The position numbers and the translations under genes are program-made. Below are positions 1 through 10,050 of a stretch of 64,000 nucleotides of DNA, piece by piece. This DNA comes from Cephalotus follicularis (lineage: Eukaryota; Streptophyta; Magnoliopsida; Oxalidales; Cephalotaceae). The stretch spans positions 114,035-178,034 of the forward strand of contig BDDD01002926.1 in NCBI GenBank assembly GCA_001972305.1. Direction: 5' to 3'. The notes below the pieces were generated by a model. That model was not told the DNA's origin and made no database searches. It saw only the letters and a list, made by a program, of their open reading frames with translations. Every line of letters begins with the position of its first letter. Position 1 is the stretch's first letter.

Positions 1-768
1 ATTCTCAAGAAGTTTGGGATGGAAAATGCTAAAACGAGCAAGACACCGATGAGTACCTCTACAAAGCTTGACAAAGATGAACAAGGTAAATGTATCGATC
101 AAAAGCTTTATAGAAGTATGATAGGTTCTTTATTATACTTAACGGCAAGTAGACCCGATATTTTATTTAGTGTATGCTTGTGTGCCCGTTTTCAATAAAA
201 TCCAAAAGAATCCCATTTATTTGCTGTGAAAAGGATTTTTAAATATCTTGCATACACTCCTACCTTAGGCTTATGGTATTCCCGAGACTCTAGTTTTGAC
301 TTGCATTCTTACTCGGATGCCGACTTTGGTGGTTATAAAGTAGACCGCAAGAGTACTAGTGGTTAATGCCAATACCTAGGAAGCATGCTAGTATCTTGGT
401 TTAGCAAGAAGCAAAATTCAGTTGCTTTATCCACCACTGAAGCTGAATATATAGCTGTTGGTAGTTGTTGTGCTCAAATTCTTTGGCAAAAGCAACAATT
501 GGTTGATTATGGTGTTTATGTTAAAGATGTATCTATTAAGTGTGATAATACTAGTAGTATTTGCCTTGGCAAGAACCCTGTACATCACTCTAGAACAAAA
601 CACATTGACATTAGGTATCATTTCTTAAGAGAACATGTAGAATGTGGTGACATTATGTTAGAATATATTCCCACGGAAAAACAAGTGGCGGATATCTTCA
701 CCAAACCCTTAGATGAGAATTCCTTTTCTAAGTTTAGAAGAGAATTAGGTTTGTGTGAACTTGAATGA
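1..768 (+). pseudogene. copia reverse transcriptase C-terminus and RNase H remnant
   Basis: The translation gives the typical copia RT tail (SMIGSLLYLTASRPDILFSV) and then an RNase H domain with SWFSKKQNSVALSTTEAEY, CDNTSSICLGKNPVHHSRT, KHIDIRYHFLREHV and a closing VADIFTKPLDENSF. These belong to the Pol polyprotein that makes cDNA inside the virus-like particle. The RNase H reading ends at 768, after which the spacer before the env-position ORF begins. The stretch is a partial, decayed copy. Copia identity is near certain; the Sirevirus assignment comes from the downstream ORF. Confidence 0.9.
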
Positions 769-868
769 TATGTATTATGTTTGTATAACATGTTTGATCG
801 ATTGAATATTTGATATGATGTTTTTTTGTTCTATTTTTGGTTTGTTTTTCTGTTCTGCATTGAAAAAC

Positions 869-1140
869 GTCGACTCCATTTCTGGAATTTTTTTTGCTTT
901 GCAAAACAGAGTCGACTCCTTTTCTGGAAAAACTCGTATTTTATGAAAATGCCGTCGACTTCTTTTGAAAAACGTCGATCCCTATGTGTTTCTTTAAAAC
1001 ACGTCGACTTCTTTTTCAAATGCGTTGATTCGTTTTAAAACGCACCGTTTTTACAGCCAAATTTTAAGATTGCGTCGACTCCTTTTAGAATCACGTCGAC
1101 GTCTTTTCCTCAGAAACTCGACTTCTCCATAAAAGTCGAC
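869..1140. repeat. TCGA-palindrome array between pol and env-position ORF
   Basis: About eight copies of GTCGAC or GTCGA-centred motifs lie at 869, 911, 954, 973, 1004 and onward to 1135, most in the context CGTCGACTTCTTTT or CGTCGACTCC. The same motif fills Sirevirus LTRs elsewhere in this window, but here it is internal, between RNase H and the accessory ORF. The minus-strand copy has an equivalent array at 45860-46100 in the same relative place. Confidence 0.8.
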
Positions 1141-1346
1141 CTTTTGTTCATTCCTCACTTTCCCTCTCTATTCTGTGTTTTCAAAAATTTTCTTATCACT
1201 CTGTTTTTCTTCAAAAATCTTTCTAGTTGATCGTAAATCATTCTCTCATCTTTTCTCTATCCTCAAACACCATTTTTTCGTCTGTCCAATCCACTGTTTG
1301 TCTCACTCTGTGTGTTTCCCCTTGTGCTCACAACCTGTTTGTAGAA

Positions 1347-2656
1347 ATGCCGAGGACAAAGCAACCTGCCAAAAAGAAGGCTGCCTCGTCTTCTCAACCC
1401 AAGAAATCTGCTAAGAAGCAGAGATTAGAGATTAGGGAATCTTCCTCTGAATCTTCTCATTCTGATTCCTCATCAGAAGTGCCTATCCCCATTAGAAGTG
1501 TGAGTTTTGTTGAAAAACGAGTCATGGGAGGCAGAAACATCGATTTCGATTTCTGTTCTTCCGAATTCTCCTTTGTTTCTTGGTTAGATGACCTACATCT
1601 ACTTCCCCTTGTCCAAATCTCTAACCCATTTTACATAAAATTGGTTAAAGATTTTTACTCTAACCTAAAAATGGTTTCGGCTCAAAATGAGGAATTTGCA
1701 ATCACCTCAGTTGTTAAAGGCCAACGGATATATCTTGATGCTAGGATTTTAGCTTCAATCCTTCACATTCCACATACCGGTATTTATGTCTTTGAACATA
1801 AAAAATGGCCGGAGGTTGAGGGTTTTCACCCTAACCAAATTCTATCGATTTTGTATCCCAATGATCCAAACATTCATCCAAACATGGCTCTGACAACTAA
1901 TCGATTATCTGTTGATCTAGACTTCTTCACCACCTCATCGTGCATCAAATTCTACCTACCTGTGGAGGGTATGCCAAATTGTTTAGGATGCAAGTTTTCA
2001 TTATGTGGTGCATCCTATCGAAAATCGAATTTTGTTTCCCTCTCTTAATGCTCAAGACGATGGTAAGAGCATTTTCTCAGAAGAAATCCGTACTTCCTTA
2101 CGGATCCATTCTTACCCTAGTCTTCCTACATTGTCATATTCCACTTGAAGGGGAGATCTCAACGAAGTTGAAAAAGGAAGATACGTACAACAAAAGCACT
2201 TTAAATCGTATGGCATGGAAGAAGGAGCAAGGAATCTGGACATATGTGCCTAGAGCGGATCAAGCTCCAAGAATCGCAAGGGAGGAGCAAGAGGACAACC
2301 CTCCTTGGGAACAAACTGCCCCTGCACAAACTGCCCCTGCCCCTGCTCAGCCTCATGCACAAGGAACATCATCCTCCACTGATTATGATCGGATGATGGA
2401 GTTTATGCAAGCTAAATTTGCTTCCATGGAAGCCTCACTTAAAGAAATCAACACTCGGCTTGGAAGATTGGAGGGTGATCATCAAGTAATTCAATCTGAC
2501 TTCTGACACATTGATGACTCCTTCTTCTATGATTTAAAAGTCACAAAGAGGGGTTTGAAGAGAATGGAATGGAAGCTCGCTCAATCCAAGACCATTGATC
2601 AATGTGAAGAAACCTCGGGCGGCGAATCCGATTCCGATTCTACTCCTGAATCTTGA
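1347..2656 (+). pseudogene. Sirevirus env-position accessory ORF remnant with H3-tail-like N-terminus
   Basis: The start at 1347 is chosen because the minus-strand copy (45657) begins at the equivalent codon. The protein opens MPRTKQPAKKKAASSSQ, then a Lys/Ser-rich basic stretch and an acidic Ser-rich stretch. A conserved core follows (KRVMGGRNIDFDFCSSEFSF, ILASILHIPHTGIYVFEHKK, EGFHPNQILSILYPNDPN), which I recognise as the plant-transposon domain seen in env-position ORFs of Sirevirus-like elements. The tail (DRMMEFMQAKFASMEASLKE) looks like a coiled coil. I see no signal peptide or membrane segment, so a true envelope role is doubtful. The copy is broken. A pyrimidine-rich leader ending in tttgtag just before the ATG resembles a 3' splice site, but the other copy does not share it. 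Confidence 0.75.
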
Positions 2657-2894
2657 TGTTTTTGTTGTTGTTTCTACCTTTAATTTGTGTTGATGTTTTG
2701 CTGTTTTGCTGTTGTTATGAACCTTTGAGTTCATTTTCTTGTTTTTGTGTTTGTAATGAACAAGTTTAAATTTAATGATATTAATGAAATGTTTATGCAA
2801 TTTGTGTTTATGATCGTGTTTTATGAATTGTGTTTACAATTATATGAATGATTTTCTGATATAATTGCATTGAATGACTATGTCTTCTCAATTT
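2657..2894 (+). other. Sirevirus 3' noncoding region
   Basis: T/A-rich noncoding sequence follows the accessory ORF. Its phrase around 2775-2850 (repeated aatgaaatgtttatg and gaattgtgttta) matches the reverse complement of 63850-63960 in the Sirevirus at the right edge, so it is the shared 3' region of the family. The polypurine tract and LTR were lost at the junction with the next element. Confidence 0.7.
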
Positions 2895-4905
2895 TTTTAA
2901 TCGGACTTTGATGAACATGGTCCAGTCCATAATGTCTTTCATGGATCTTCCTATATCATTCGCTGCACGCGGCGGTGCACATCCTAAACCGGATTCCTTC
3001 AAAATTCGTCCCTTCCACTGCTTTCGAGGTTTATAAAGGGAGGAAACCCAGCCTAAACCATTTGAGTGTTTGGGGCTGTCCAGCTTATGTTAGGAGGCAG
3101 GAGCCTTCTAAGCTGGAGGCACGAGTGGATCGTTGCCGGTTTGTGGGTTATCCTAAAGAGACAAGAGGATACTACTTTTACCATCCCAGCAATCAAAAGG
3201 TATTTGTTTCAAGAACTACTACATTCCTAGAGAAGGAATACCAACTTGCAGGGTGCAGTGGGAGCAAGGTGATCAGGCAGAGTTTCAGTACCTCATGAGA
3301 GATATGGCTTTGTCATAGAGGACACTGAGGAACTCAATGACATCAATGATGACGAGCCAGTCAGCTACGAGGAGGCAGTGAAGTGCACTGAATTCGGGGC
3401 ATGGCTAGAGGTCATGAAATCCGAGAAGGACTCCATGGACACCAACCAATTATGAAACTTGGTCGATGCAACTGAGGGTATTAACCCTAGTGGTTGCAAA
3501 TGCATATCCAAGAGGAAGATTGGCACTGGTGGTGAGATAGAGCCTTATAAAGCACGATTTGTCACAAAAGGGTACAGGCAAAGACACAGAGTCGACTATA
3601 CCGAAACTTTCTCACTAGTCTCTATGCTTAAGTCCATCCGGATATTGCCTGTTATTGTCGCTAATTACGATTATGAGATATGGCAAATGGATGTCAAGAC
3701 AGCCTTCCTGAACGGCTTTCTTGAAGAGGACATTTACATGCCCCAACTCGAGGGGTTTGCATCCATGGAGCATCCACAGAGAGTGTGTAAGCTCCAAAGG
3801 TCGATCTACGGCCTTAAGCAAGCGTCCCGTACTGGAATATCCATTTTGACGAGACCATTAAGACTTTCGGTTTCATAAGAAACGTTGATGAGCCTTGTGT
3901 CTACCAGAAACAGGATGGCCCAAACATCACTTTCTTGGTACTATAACATACTAATCATAGGGAATGATATGGGTATGTTGCAGTCCATTAAAGTATGGTT
4001 ATCCAAGAACTTCTCCATGAAGGATTTCGGAGAGGCTTCCAATATATTGGGTATAAAGATCTATAAAGATAGATCTAATAGGTTATTGGGACTCTCCCAA
4101 AGCCAATACATCCGCAAGGTGTTTAAACAGTGTGGCCTTGAGAATTCCAAGCGGGGCCTTCTTCCGGTTGGCCAGGGAATTCACCTCTTCAAGAGGATGT
4201 CTCCACAGACAAATGAGGAGAGGGCTCGCATGAGTAAGCAGCCATATGCTTCGACTGTTGGCTCCATCATGTATGCCATGATATGTACTAGACCTAATGT
4301 CGCCTATGCCTTGGGTATGGCTAGTCAATTTTAGTCTAATCCCTGTGAGAAACATTGGGAAGTAGTCAAGGGGGTTCTGAAATACCTGAGAAGGACTTAG
4401 GATACCTTCTTGGTCTATGAAGGAGATAGTGAGTTGAAATTAGAGGGCTTTATGGACTCTATCTTCAACAGTGATTTGGATGATCACAAATCCGTTTCAG
4501 GATATGTTTTCGTCTTGAACGGAGGTGCTGTGAGCTGGAGGAGTTCCAAGCAGGAGACTGCTGCTAACTCCACCACGGTAACAGAATATGTTGCAGCCTC
4601 AGATGCCGTTAAGGAAGCTGTTTGGATGCGAAAGTTCATTGCTGAACTTGATTTGGTTCCAACCATTGCACGTCCAATTGTGGTATACTGTTACAATAAT
4701 GGGGCTGTTGCACAAGCCAAATCGCTCCAAGCATATACAGGGACGGTATCACCCGATTAGAGAGATCATCGACAGAGGAGACATTACCCTTTAGAGAGTT
4801 TCCACGGAGGCAAATTTAGCCAACCCACTGACCAAGGCCTTGAGCAGCACTATTCTAGAGAGACATCGGAGTACTATAGGCTTAGGCTATCGGTCCTCAT
4901 GGCTA
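2895..4905 (+). pseudogene. copia integrase tail, reverse transcriptase and RNase H remnant
   Basis: The sequence opens with integrase tail phrases (TLMNMVQSIMSFMDLPISF, then ILNRIPSKFVPSTAFEVYKG and LNHLSVWGCPAYV). RT follows with YKARFVTKGYRQRHRVDYTE, MLKSIRILPVIVANYDYEIW, QMDVKTAFLNGFLEEDIYMP and CKLQRSIYGLKQAS, and RNase H with SGYVFVLNGGAVSWRSSKQE and REIIDRGDIT. The family is a plant copia group related to the tobacco Tnt1 type; I do not commit to a lineage name. It is a decayed copy with several interruptions. Confidence 0.85.
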
Positions 4906-4907
4906 TA

Positions 4908-4923
4908 GGGCCAAGTAGGAGAT
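4908..4923 (+). other. polypurine tract of C1
   Basis: The purine-rich stretch gggccaagtaggagat directly precedes the LTR start TGTTAGGTTAGG. It is the expected plus-strand priming site. Confidence 0.7.
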
Positions 4924-7531
4924 TGTTAGGTTAGGCGTGTCAATGTATGCCATGATATGGCTTGTTGGTTGTACATATACACTCTTGATTTATACGATTC
5001 TGAATTCTATTCATATTTCATGTGCATTTTCTATTTATTGGAAAGGCTATGTGGCTCAAGCCAACCAACCAAAAGGAACAGAATAATTATTCGTAATTAA
5101 ATGTATGTCATATAGCGCCCTGTCACAACAAAGGGGTTGGATTTCGTGCCGAGAGGGCTATGAGAATGAGATCCTTACTCCCTATGACAAATGTTCCAAG
5201 TCATAGGTTCACTTTCTTTGGGCCACTGATGAATAGCACGGACTTGCCACGTTAACCTTGGTCCCGGGTTAGCAGTGGAGGATGGTTATCTCGTATCCAT
5301 TTGGGTTTATCCCTAAAGCTAAATGTGAGGTGTATGCTACAGAGCGTGACACTGAAGAGACCCACAAATAGGAAACCTATTTGGATAGTTAATACCCAAT
5401 GTCAATAGGATTCCTATGGTCTCGGTAGTGTATAGTCTATCGTGACTCGTAGCTATATAGCCTGCATTGTCTCCTTTGACCTGAGCGGCTGACATGCATT
5501 GTGTGATGACTACTTGACTGTGATTTTCGCCTTCCCCAACATTAGCCACGTGCTGGGAAAAGGGGCTTTGGGTCTTGTGGGAGCTGCATTTAGATGTATG
5601 GGTCAGTACGCAATAGGGGATCATCACACCTGGGCTAAGGGTGACCGGCTCTATTTGTCTATGTACGTTTCATCCTAATCAGGCATAGGTGGACTGGAAT
5701 GAGAGGTTCCCATGGGAGGTCTACCGATAGTCACAGTGCGATCATAGATTCTTAGTTATCGTAGCAATACTAGGGGTGACATTCATCCAATCCCTAGGCT
5801 GTGATCGGAGCCAAGTATGACGAGGGAAACATGACACACATGCCGATGACTGGACAAAGCGACTGGCGATTCGAACCATGATTGATAGACGTGGTAATAC
5901 ACAGAAGGATTAATAATAAATGAATGTCCTGGAATGAAGTTAGAGAACCAAGTTAATGATGAGATCATGATGCGAAAGTTGTAATCTCGGTATACTTTAT
6001 TTCGAATCTTCCTGGTCATAGGATTGACACTCAGGGCATGATAAATCCGGATAGACCTGTACGCACTGTCAGATTGGTAAGTAGAAGGTGATTGATCTCA
6101 TACTCACTCGCATGTATGATGCTATGAGAACTACATGGGTGGTCGCTAATTAATTAATAAGTTCACTGAAGGTGACAGTTGATAGAATATCTGTATGGAG
6201 TTTTACTTACATGTCAGACAGAATTCTAGTTTTACAGCAATGCATGTGGTCCTTGGACATGAGTCGTCACTCGATGTCTTGTGTATATGGTGCTGTGTTT
6301 TGATGATGCTTAAATACATATTCAATGAAGTGTATATAGGCATTAATTGGACATAGTACACTTATGTATGGAGGCATGTGAACTGGCAACAACGAATCCA
6401 TTGCTTCTAGTAAAAGAAGATTATGCTCATGATGATTTTCGTTAATCATTAAGCGTCTGGCTAAGCTAGCCACGATATCAAGAATGTGATATTATTGGTT
6501 GAATATTAGAGGGGCACCTCTAATATTATTTAGGTTGAAGAAAGATAGTCACGAGGCTAAAGATTAAATTATTGGGGTCTGACATAATCCGTACCCTAGA
6601 TTTAATTAGAGCATTTTCACTGGAAGGACTATACGTGCATGTACCTGTAAATAGTGGTTCGCAGATAATTCATATTACCCGGGGTTCGTTATGCATTGCT
6701 AGATGTCGATGTAGGCCTGTAGAATGCCCGGGATTAAATTGATAATTAATCTTCGAAGAAAAAAATTAAAAGAGTTTTAATTCAAAAAATCAGAGAGAAT
6801 ATTTTTATGTGATAATAAATATTTAATTGGATAATTGTGAGTGTCACGAATAATCCTACGGCCAGCGTGATAGTGAACCCATAGGGTCATACACAATACA
6901 GGCTGAGATACTTCCAACACATTATGAGAGAGAAATAATTAGGATAGTTATTTCCTAATTATAATTAATGAGATTAAGGTCAATTAGAAGTCTAAAAGGA
7001 ATAGGAGACTTCTTCTAGAAGGAATAGGAGACTTTTTATAGAAGGAAACAAAAGAGTTTGTTTTTTAATATGATTGTCTAGCATCAAATATATATAGAAC
7101 AACCCCCCCTATACAGTAGACGTTTTTGTGTTCTTTTGGCGTCTTCTCTCTTCTCTCTCAATAACACAATAAAGAGTTGAAGGTTTGAGAAACTGGGTGT
7201 TGGAAATTGAAGCTTGGTGTGGATACCTTGAAGGCCTTCTACACTTGGAGGCTAGAACCGTTTAAAAAAAACAAAGGAACCTGTGCTTTTGGAAGCAAGA
7301 AGAACCAAAGGAATAAGGAAGAAGCCGCTCCAATCATGTGAGTAATTCTGCCTGCTCCTCCTTACTGATATATGTATATCTAACTGTATATGTATGCTCA
7401 AAAGATCCTGCGAATGAATCATATGGCTTGATAATCATGATATGATAACACAATATATATATATATGTATATATTAGGGTTTTATGCATCTTTATATATT
7501 TTTTCTGTTTGATCACCATAAGGTTCCAGCA
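4924..7531 (+). repeat. 3' LTR of C1 (about 2.6 kb)
   Basis: The LTR begins TGTTAGG after the polypurine tract and ends near ttccagca at 7531, where Athila homology starts. It contains no gene. A TATA-like tatatata at 7088-7096 and a cacaataaaga element near 7166 suggest the promoter and polyadenylation region close to the 3' side. Unlike most LTRs in this window it has no TCGA-palindrome array. Only one LTR is present, so age cannot be measured. Confidence 0.7.
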
Positions 7532-7705
7532 TTTTGTATTGTTAAAATTGTGCTTTCACCTTGTATGTTTAAGATTGTGAAGATAGGTATTGGAGATGCG
7601 TTCAAGGTGAATGGGTAGCGATTGAAGAAGTTTCTCGAGTTTTGAGCTGCCCCAATGGAGGAGGCCATGGTCCTTCATGAGCCTCTTTATTACGAGCCTC
7701 CATGA
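7532..7705 (+). pseudogene. Athila integrase C-terminus remnant
   Basis: This short stretch corresponds to the last ~55 codons of the Athila pol (compare [20 protein letters not shown] and EPLYFEPP in the 63 kb copy). It ends with the same cctccatgatcat phrase as the other copy. It carries no catalytic part. Confidence 0.7.
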
Positions 7706-8921
7706 TCATATTCGGTAAACCCTACCCTATTGTTTTTATTTGTTGCATTGCTTCACATATTTTTCTTGTTCATTCATTGTTATTTTCTATAGTTAATTTT
7801 TATTGCATTGAGGACAATGCAGGGTAGGGGGGGGGGGGGTTTAGTATCAATGTTCATTTTAATTTTGAAAGTAGGAATAAATGTAATGTACTTAGAAATA
7901 ATAGAAAACCCCCATATGTGAAATAATTAAAATTTTGTTTTTAAGGACAAGAAAAGGAATACATCTCAAGATAGGAGTTTGTGCAAAAGTAAACGAAGAA
8001 AAATGAATAAAAAGACCAATCTTGTATGTTTTCAAAGTTTCATAAATCATAGTAAGGAGAAGGACAAGGAATGGATGTTCTTGCAAAAAAAAAAAGAGAG
8101 AGAGAGAGAGAGAAAAACAAGAGAAGAAGAAAAACGATGTTTATTTTACCTTTTTGAATTCAGTCTTGGTCTGTAGCTTATTTGATTCGAGTAAGTAAAC
8201 CTTAGGGGTGTTCTACACCTAGTGTTCCTTAAAGCCAACTGGTTTGAGAGTAACTAGTCCAAAGCTCACTACATGGGTCTTATAGAAATCTTAAGAGACT
8301 AAGACATTGCACGAATTTAAGTTGGTAAAATCTGAAGCTACTTAGTAATTTGGATGTCTGGTGTTTGCTCCATCCACGTCATTCAAACCAAAAGTAGTGG
8401 AAGAATGAGATCAATAAAAGAAAAAGAAAATAAAAACATGTGTGACTGCTAAAGTTCGTTGTCTGACTCCAAACTAGGATTTTATGCTTCTAAGAATGCA
8501 TATCTTGATTGGTAAATAATGTGGAATAACATAAAATTTGGTAAAGACTCCTTAAGTGAGATGTGTTGTGATTCTAGAACTTGGAACGAGATAATAAAAT
8601 TCAAGCATGGGGGTTGTCTATGAATTTTTTTTTAAGTGGAGATGCATTTAACCTACTAGCAAAGTTATGATGAACTGAATTTTGTGTGTTTATTCGTTGA
8701 AAACACTCACGAGACAAAACTCGTCCACTAGGGCCACCTAGGGGTTTAGGGCCACCTAGGGGTTTAAAGGCTTGTTGCATATGCTAAATGCAATCGTGAT
8801 TCCTACGAAAGTGAGTTAGGTTTTTGTTTACATTTTTTGTTTTTGTTCTTTTCTTTGTTTCTTGTTTTAGCTTTCCATTTTGTTTGCTTGAGGACAAGCA
8901 AAGTTTAAGTATGGGGGTATT
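7706..8921 (+). other. Athila post-pol noncoding region with polypurine tract
   Basis: About 1.2 kb without a supported ORF. It includes ttgaggacaatgcaggg followed by a G run (about 7827-7839), a GA microsatellite (8093-8112), and an 18-bp direct duplication of gggccacctaggggttta at 8730-8765. Just before the LTR lies cttgaggacaagcaaag and then gtttaagtatgggggtatt (8903-8921), the typical polypurine tract of this group. No env-like ORF is recognisable. Confidence 0.7.
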
Positions 8922-9690
8922 TGTTTAGCATAAAAATATGTTGTTTTTAAGGATTTATTTGTTATGTTTTTATGCTTGGAATACACTACTTTGGTTGTGT
9001 TGCATTGATTTTCAGGTGCGAAGCCAAAATGATCAAAGTGTATTAATAATAGTCAAATTGGCACAAGTTGAAGATAAGAAGATCAAAACTTGAAGAGTTG
9101 AAAAATTTCTGCAGAAAACAGAGAAAAGCGTCAACGCCTTCCACTTAAGCGTTGATGCCTAGTCGCAAAGCGCCAACAGTTAAGATTAAAGCGTCAATGC
9201 TTTGGTACAGAAGTTTAATAATCGAATTACACATTTTAAGCATCAACGGTGCCTTGCTCATTACCGTCAACACTTAATAACTAAAGCGCGAAAAGAGTTC
9301 ACGTCATAACATCAAAGCGTCAACGCCAAAGCTACAAACTGTCGACACTCGGAACGTAAGGGTCGACGCTTACGTTGCCTGGCAGAGATATGGAAACTTT
9401 TGGATTTTTATTCAAATTGTAATTATTTCCTTAATGATTAGGTTAGATTTTCTTCCGTTTTTATGAATGTTTTACAGTATAAAAACATTGTAAGGCCGGC
9501 CATAACAGTGGAAGCTTTCAATAGCCGTCTCCCTCTTTCTCTTTTGTTTAGTTTTATTACAATGTTTTCTAGCTAACTTTTCAAGGTTTTTAGGGTTAGA
9601 ACAACCCATTAGATTGTATTGATACAACTCCATTAATAAAATCCTTGAACCTTTGATTTGTTCTTCAATTTTCTGCCTTCACACACACTT
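8922..9690 (+). repeat. Athila LTR, 3'-truncated
   Basis: It starts TGTTTAGCATAAAAAT right after the polypurine tract. A TATA box (tataaaaa at 9478-9485) and an attaataaaat signal near 9632 mark the promoter and polyadenylation region. A palindrome array lies at 9124-9370, upstream of the TATA. The typical LTR end seen at 57230-57338 is absent, so the right boundary is approximate. Confidence 0.7.
9124..9370. repeat. TCGA/TCAA palindrome array in Athila LTR
   Basis: Repeated 10-16 bp motifs of the type AAAGCGTCAACGCC, GCGTCAACGC, CTGTCGACACTC and GGTCGACGCTTACG. They are degenerate versions of AAAGCGTCGACGCTTT and lie about 110-350 bp upstream of the TATA box at 9478. Confidence 0.7.
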
Positions 9691-9774
9691 TTTTTTGTCT
9701 GATTAAAATCCACAAACAATTTGTCGATGAATAAGAACGTTGTTGAATGAATGTTTTTTAACGCGATCAATAGA
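9691..9774. other. short unassigned spacer
   Basis: Noncoding A/T-rich sequence between the truncated Athila LTR and a tandem repeat. I recognise nothing in it. Confidence 0.4.
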
Positions 9775-9915
9775 GTCTACTCATACAGCTTGTCACGTCG
9801 AACATACTCCGTATAAACATAGCATGTCTACTCATACGATTTGTCGCCACTGTCACACTCTGTATAGACCTAGCATGACTACTCATACGATTTATCATTA
9901 CAGTTGACACGACCA
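9775..9915. repeat. 51-bp tandem repeat, about 2.8 copies
   Basis: Units start at 9775, 9826 and 9877, each opening with gtctactcatac or gactactcatac, followed by a cttgtc/tttgtc segment and a ccgtataaacatagcat-like segment. The period is exactly 51 bp between the first three starts, and the last copy is partial. Confidence 0.8.
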
Positions 9916-9984
9916 ATTCCATTTTCCATTACCCTAACCCTATCCGACGAGCCGTGCCTTGATTGAGACTAACTACGCTAAACT

Positions 9985-10050
9985 TAACACAACTTCCCAG
10001 TGGTCACCCATCTTAAAGCTTCTCCCAAACAAGCACGCTTAACCGTAGAG
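9985..10050 (-). ncRNA. 5S-rRNA-like control region (degenerate, Cassandra-like)
   Basis: On the minus strand the sequence reads ggttaagcgtgcttg, then gatgggtgacc, then ctgggaagt. These match the box A, intermediate element and box C of the plant 5S rRNA internal promoter, in the right order and roughly the right spacing. The rest of 5S is not conserved, so this is not a working rRNA gene. Cassandra TRIM elements carry such 5S segments in their LTRs, which is the most likely source, but I could not delimit Cassandra LTR ends here. A diverged 5S pseudogene is the alternative. Confidence 0.6.

Larger units (their letters stand above)
1..2894 (+). mobile_element. Sirevirus (Ty1/copia) fragment S0, 3' half
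   Basis: This is the 3' half of a SIRE-type Ty1/copia element that enters from the left edge of the window. In order it shows the end of reverse transcriptase, RNase H, a noncoding spacer with a TCGA-palindrome array, an accessory ORF in the env position, and A/T-rich 3' noncoding sequence. A minus-strand copy of the accessory ORF at 44320-45657 is followed by a Sirevirus polypurine tract and LTR, which ties this ORF to the Sirevirus family. The element is cut at about 2894, where another copia pol begins. It is a broken fossil with a few coding interruptions. Its own LTRs are not in the window. Confidence 0.85.
2895..7531 (+). mobile_element. Ty1/copia element C1, 5'-truncated, with one LTR
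   Basis: A second copia lineage, distinct from the Sirevirus. It holds the end of integrase, reverse transcriptase, RNase H, a polypurine tract and a single 3' LTR. The left end is a truncation against Sirevirus sequence. The right end at 7531 abuts Athila sequence exactly where homology to the Athila copy at 62990 begins, as expected for an insertion into an Athila element. The copy is broken several times over, and no 5' LTR is present, so no target duplication can be scored. Confidence 0.8.
7532..9690 (+). mobile_element. Athila-type Ty3/gypsy fragment A1 (3' end plus LTR)
   Basis: The last part of integrase, the post-pol noncoding region, the polypurine tract and most of one LTR of an Athila-type element. 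It aligns to the better-preserved copy at 63000-63270 (shared phrases: cagcgattgaagaa, atggaggaggccatgg, gagcctccatgatcatattc). The LTR start matches the minus-strand copy A2 (TGTTTAGCATAAAAAT in both). The LTR's 3' end is missing. It is a broken fossil, cut on the left by C1. Confidence 0.8.
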
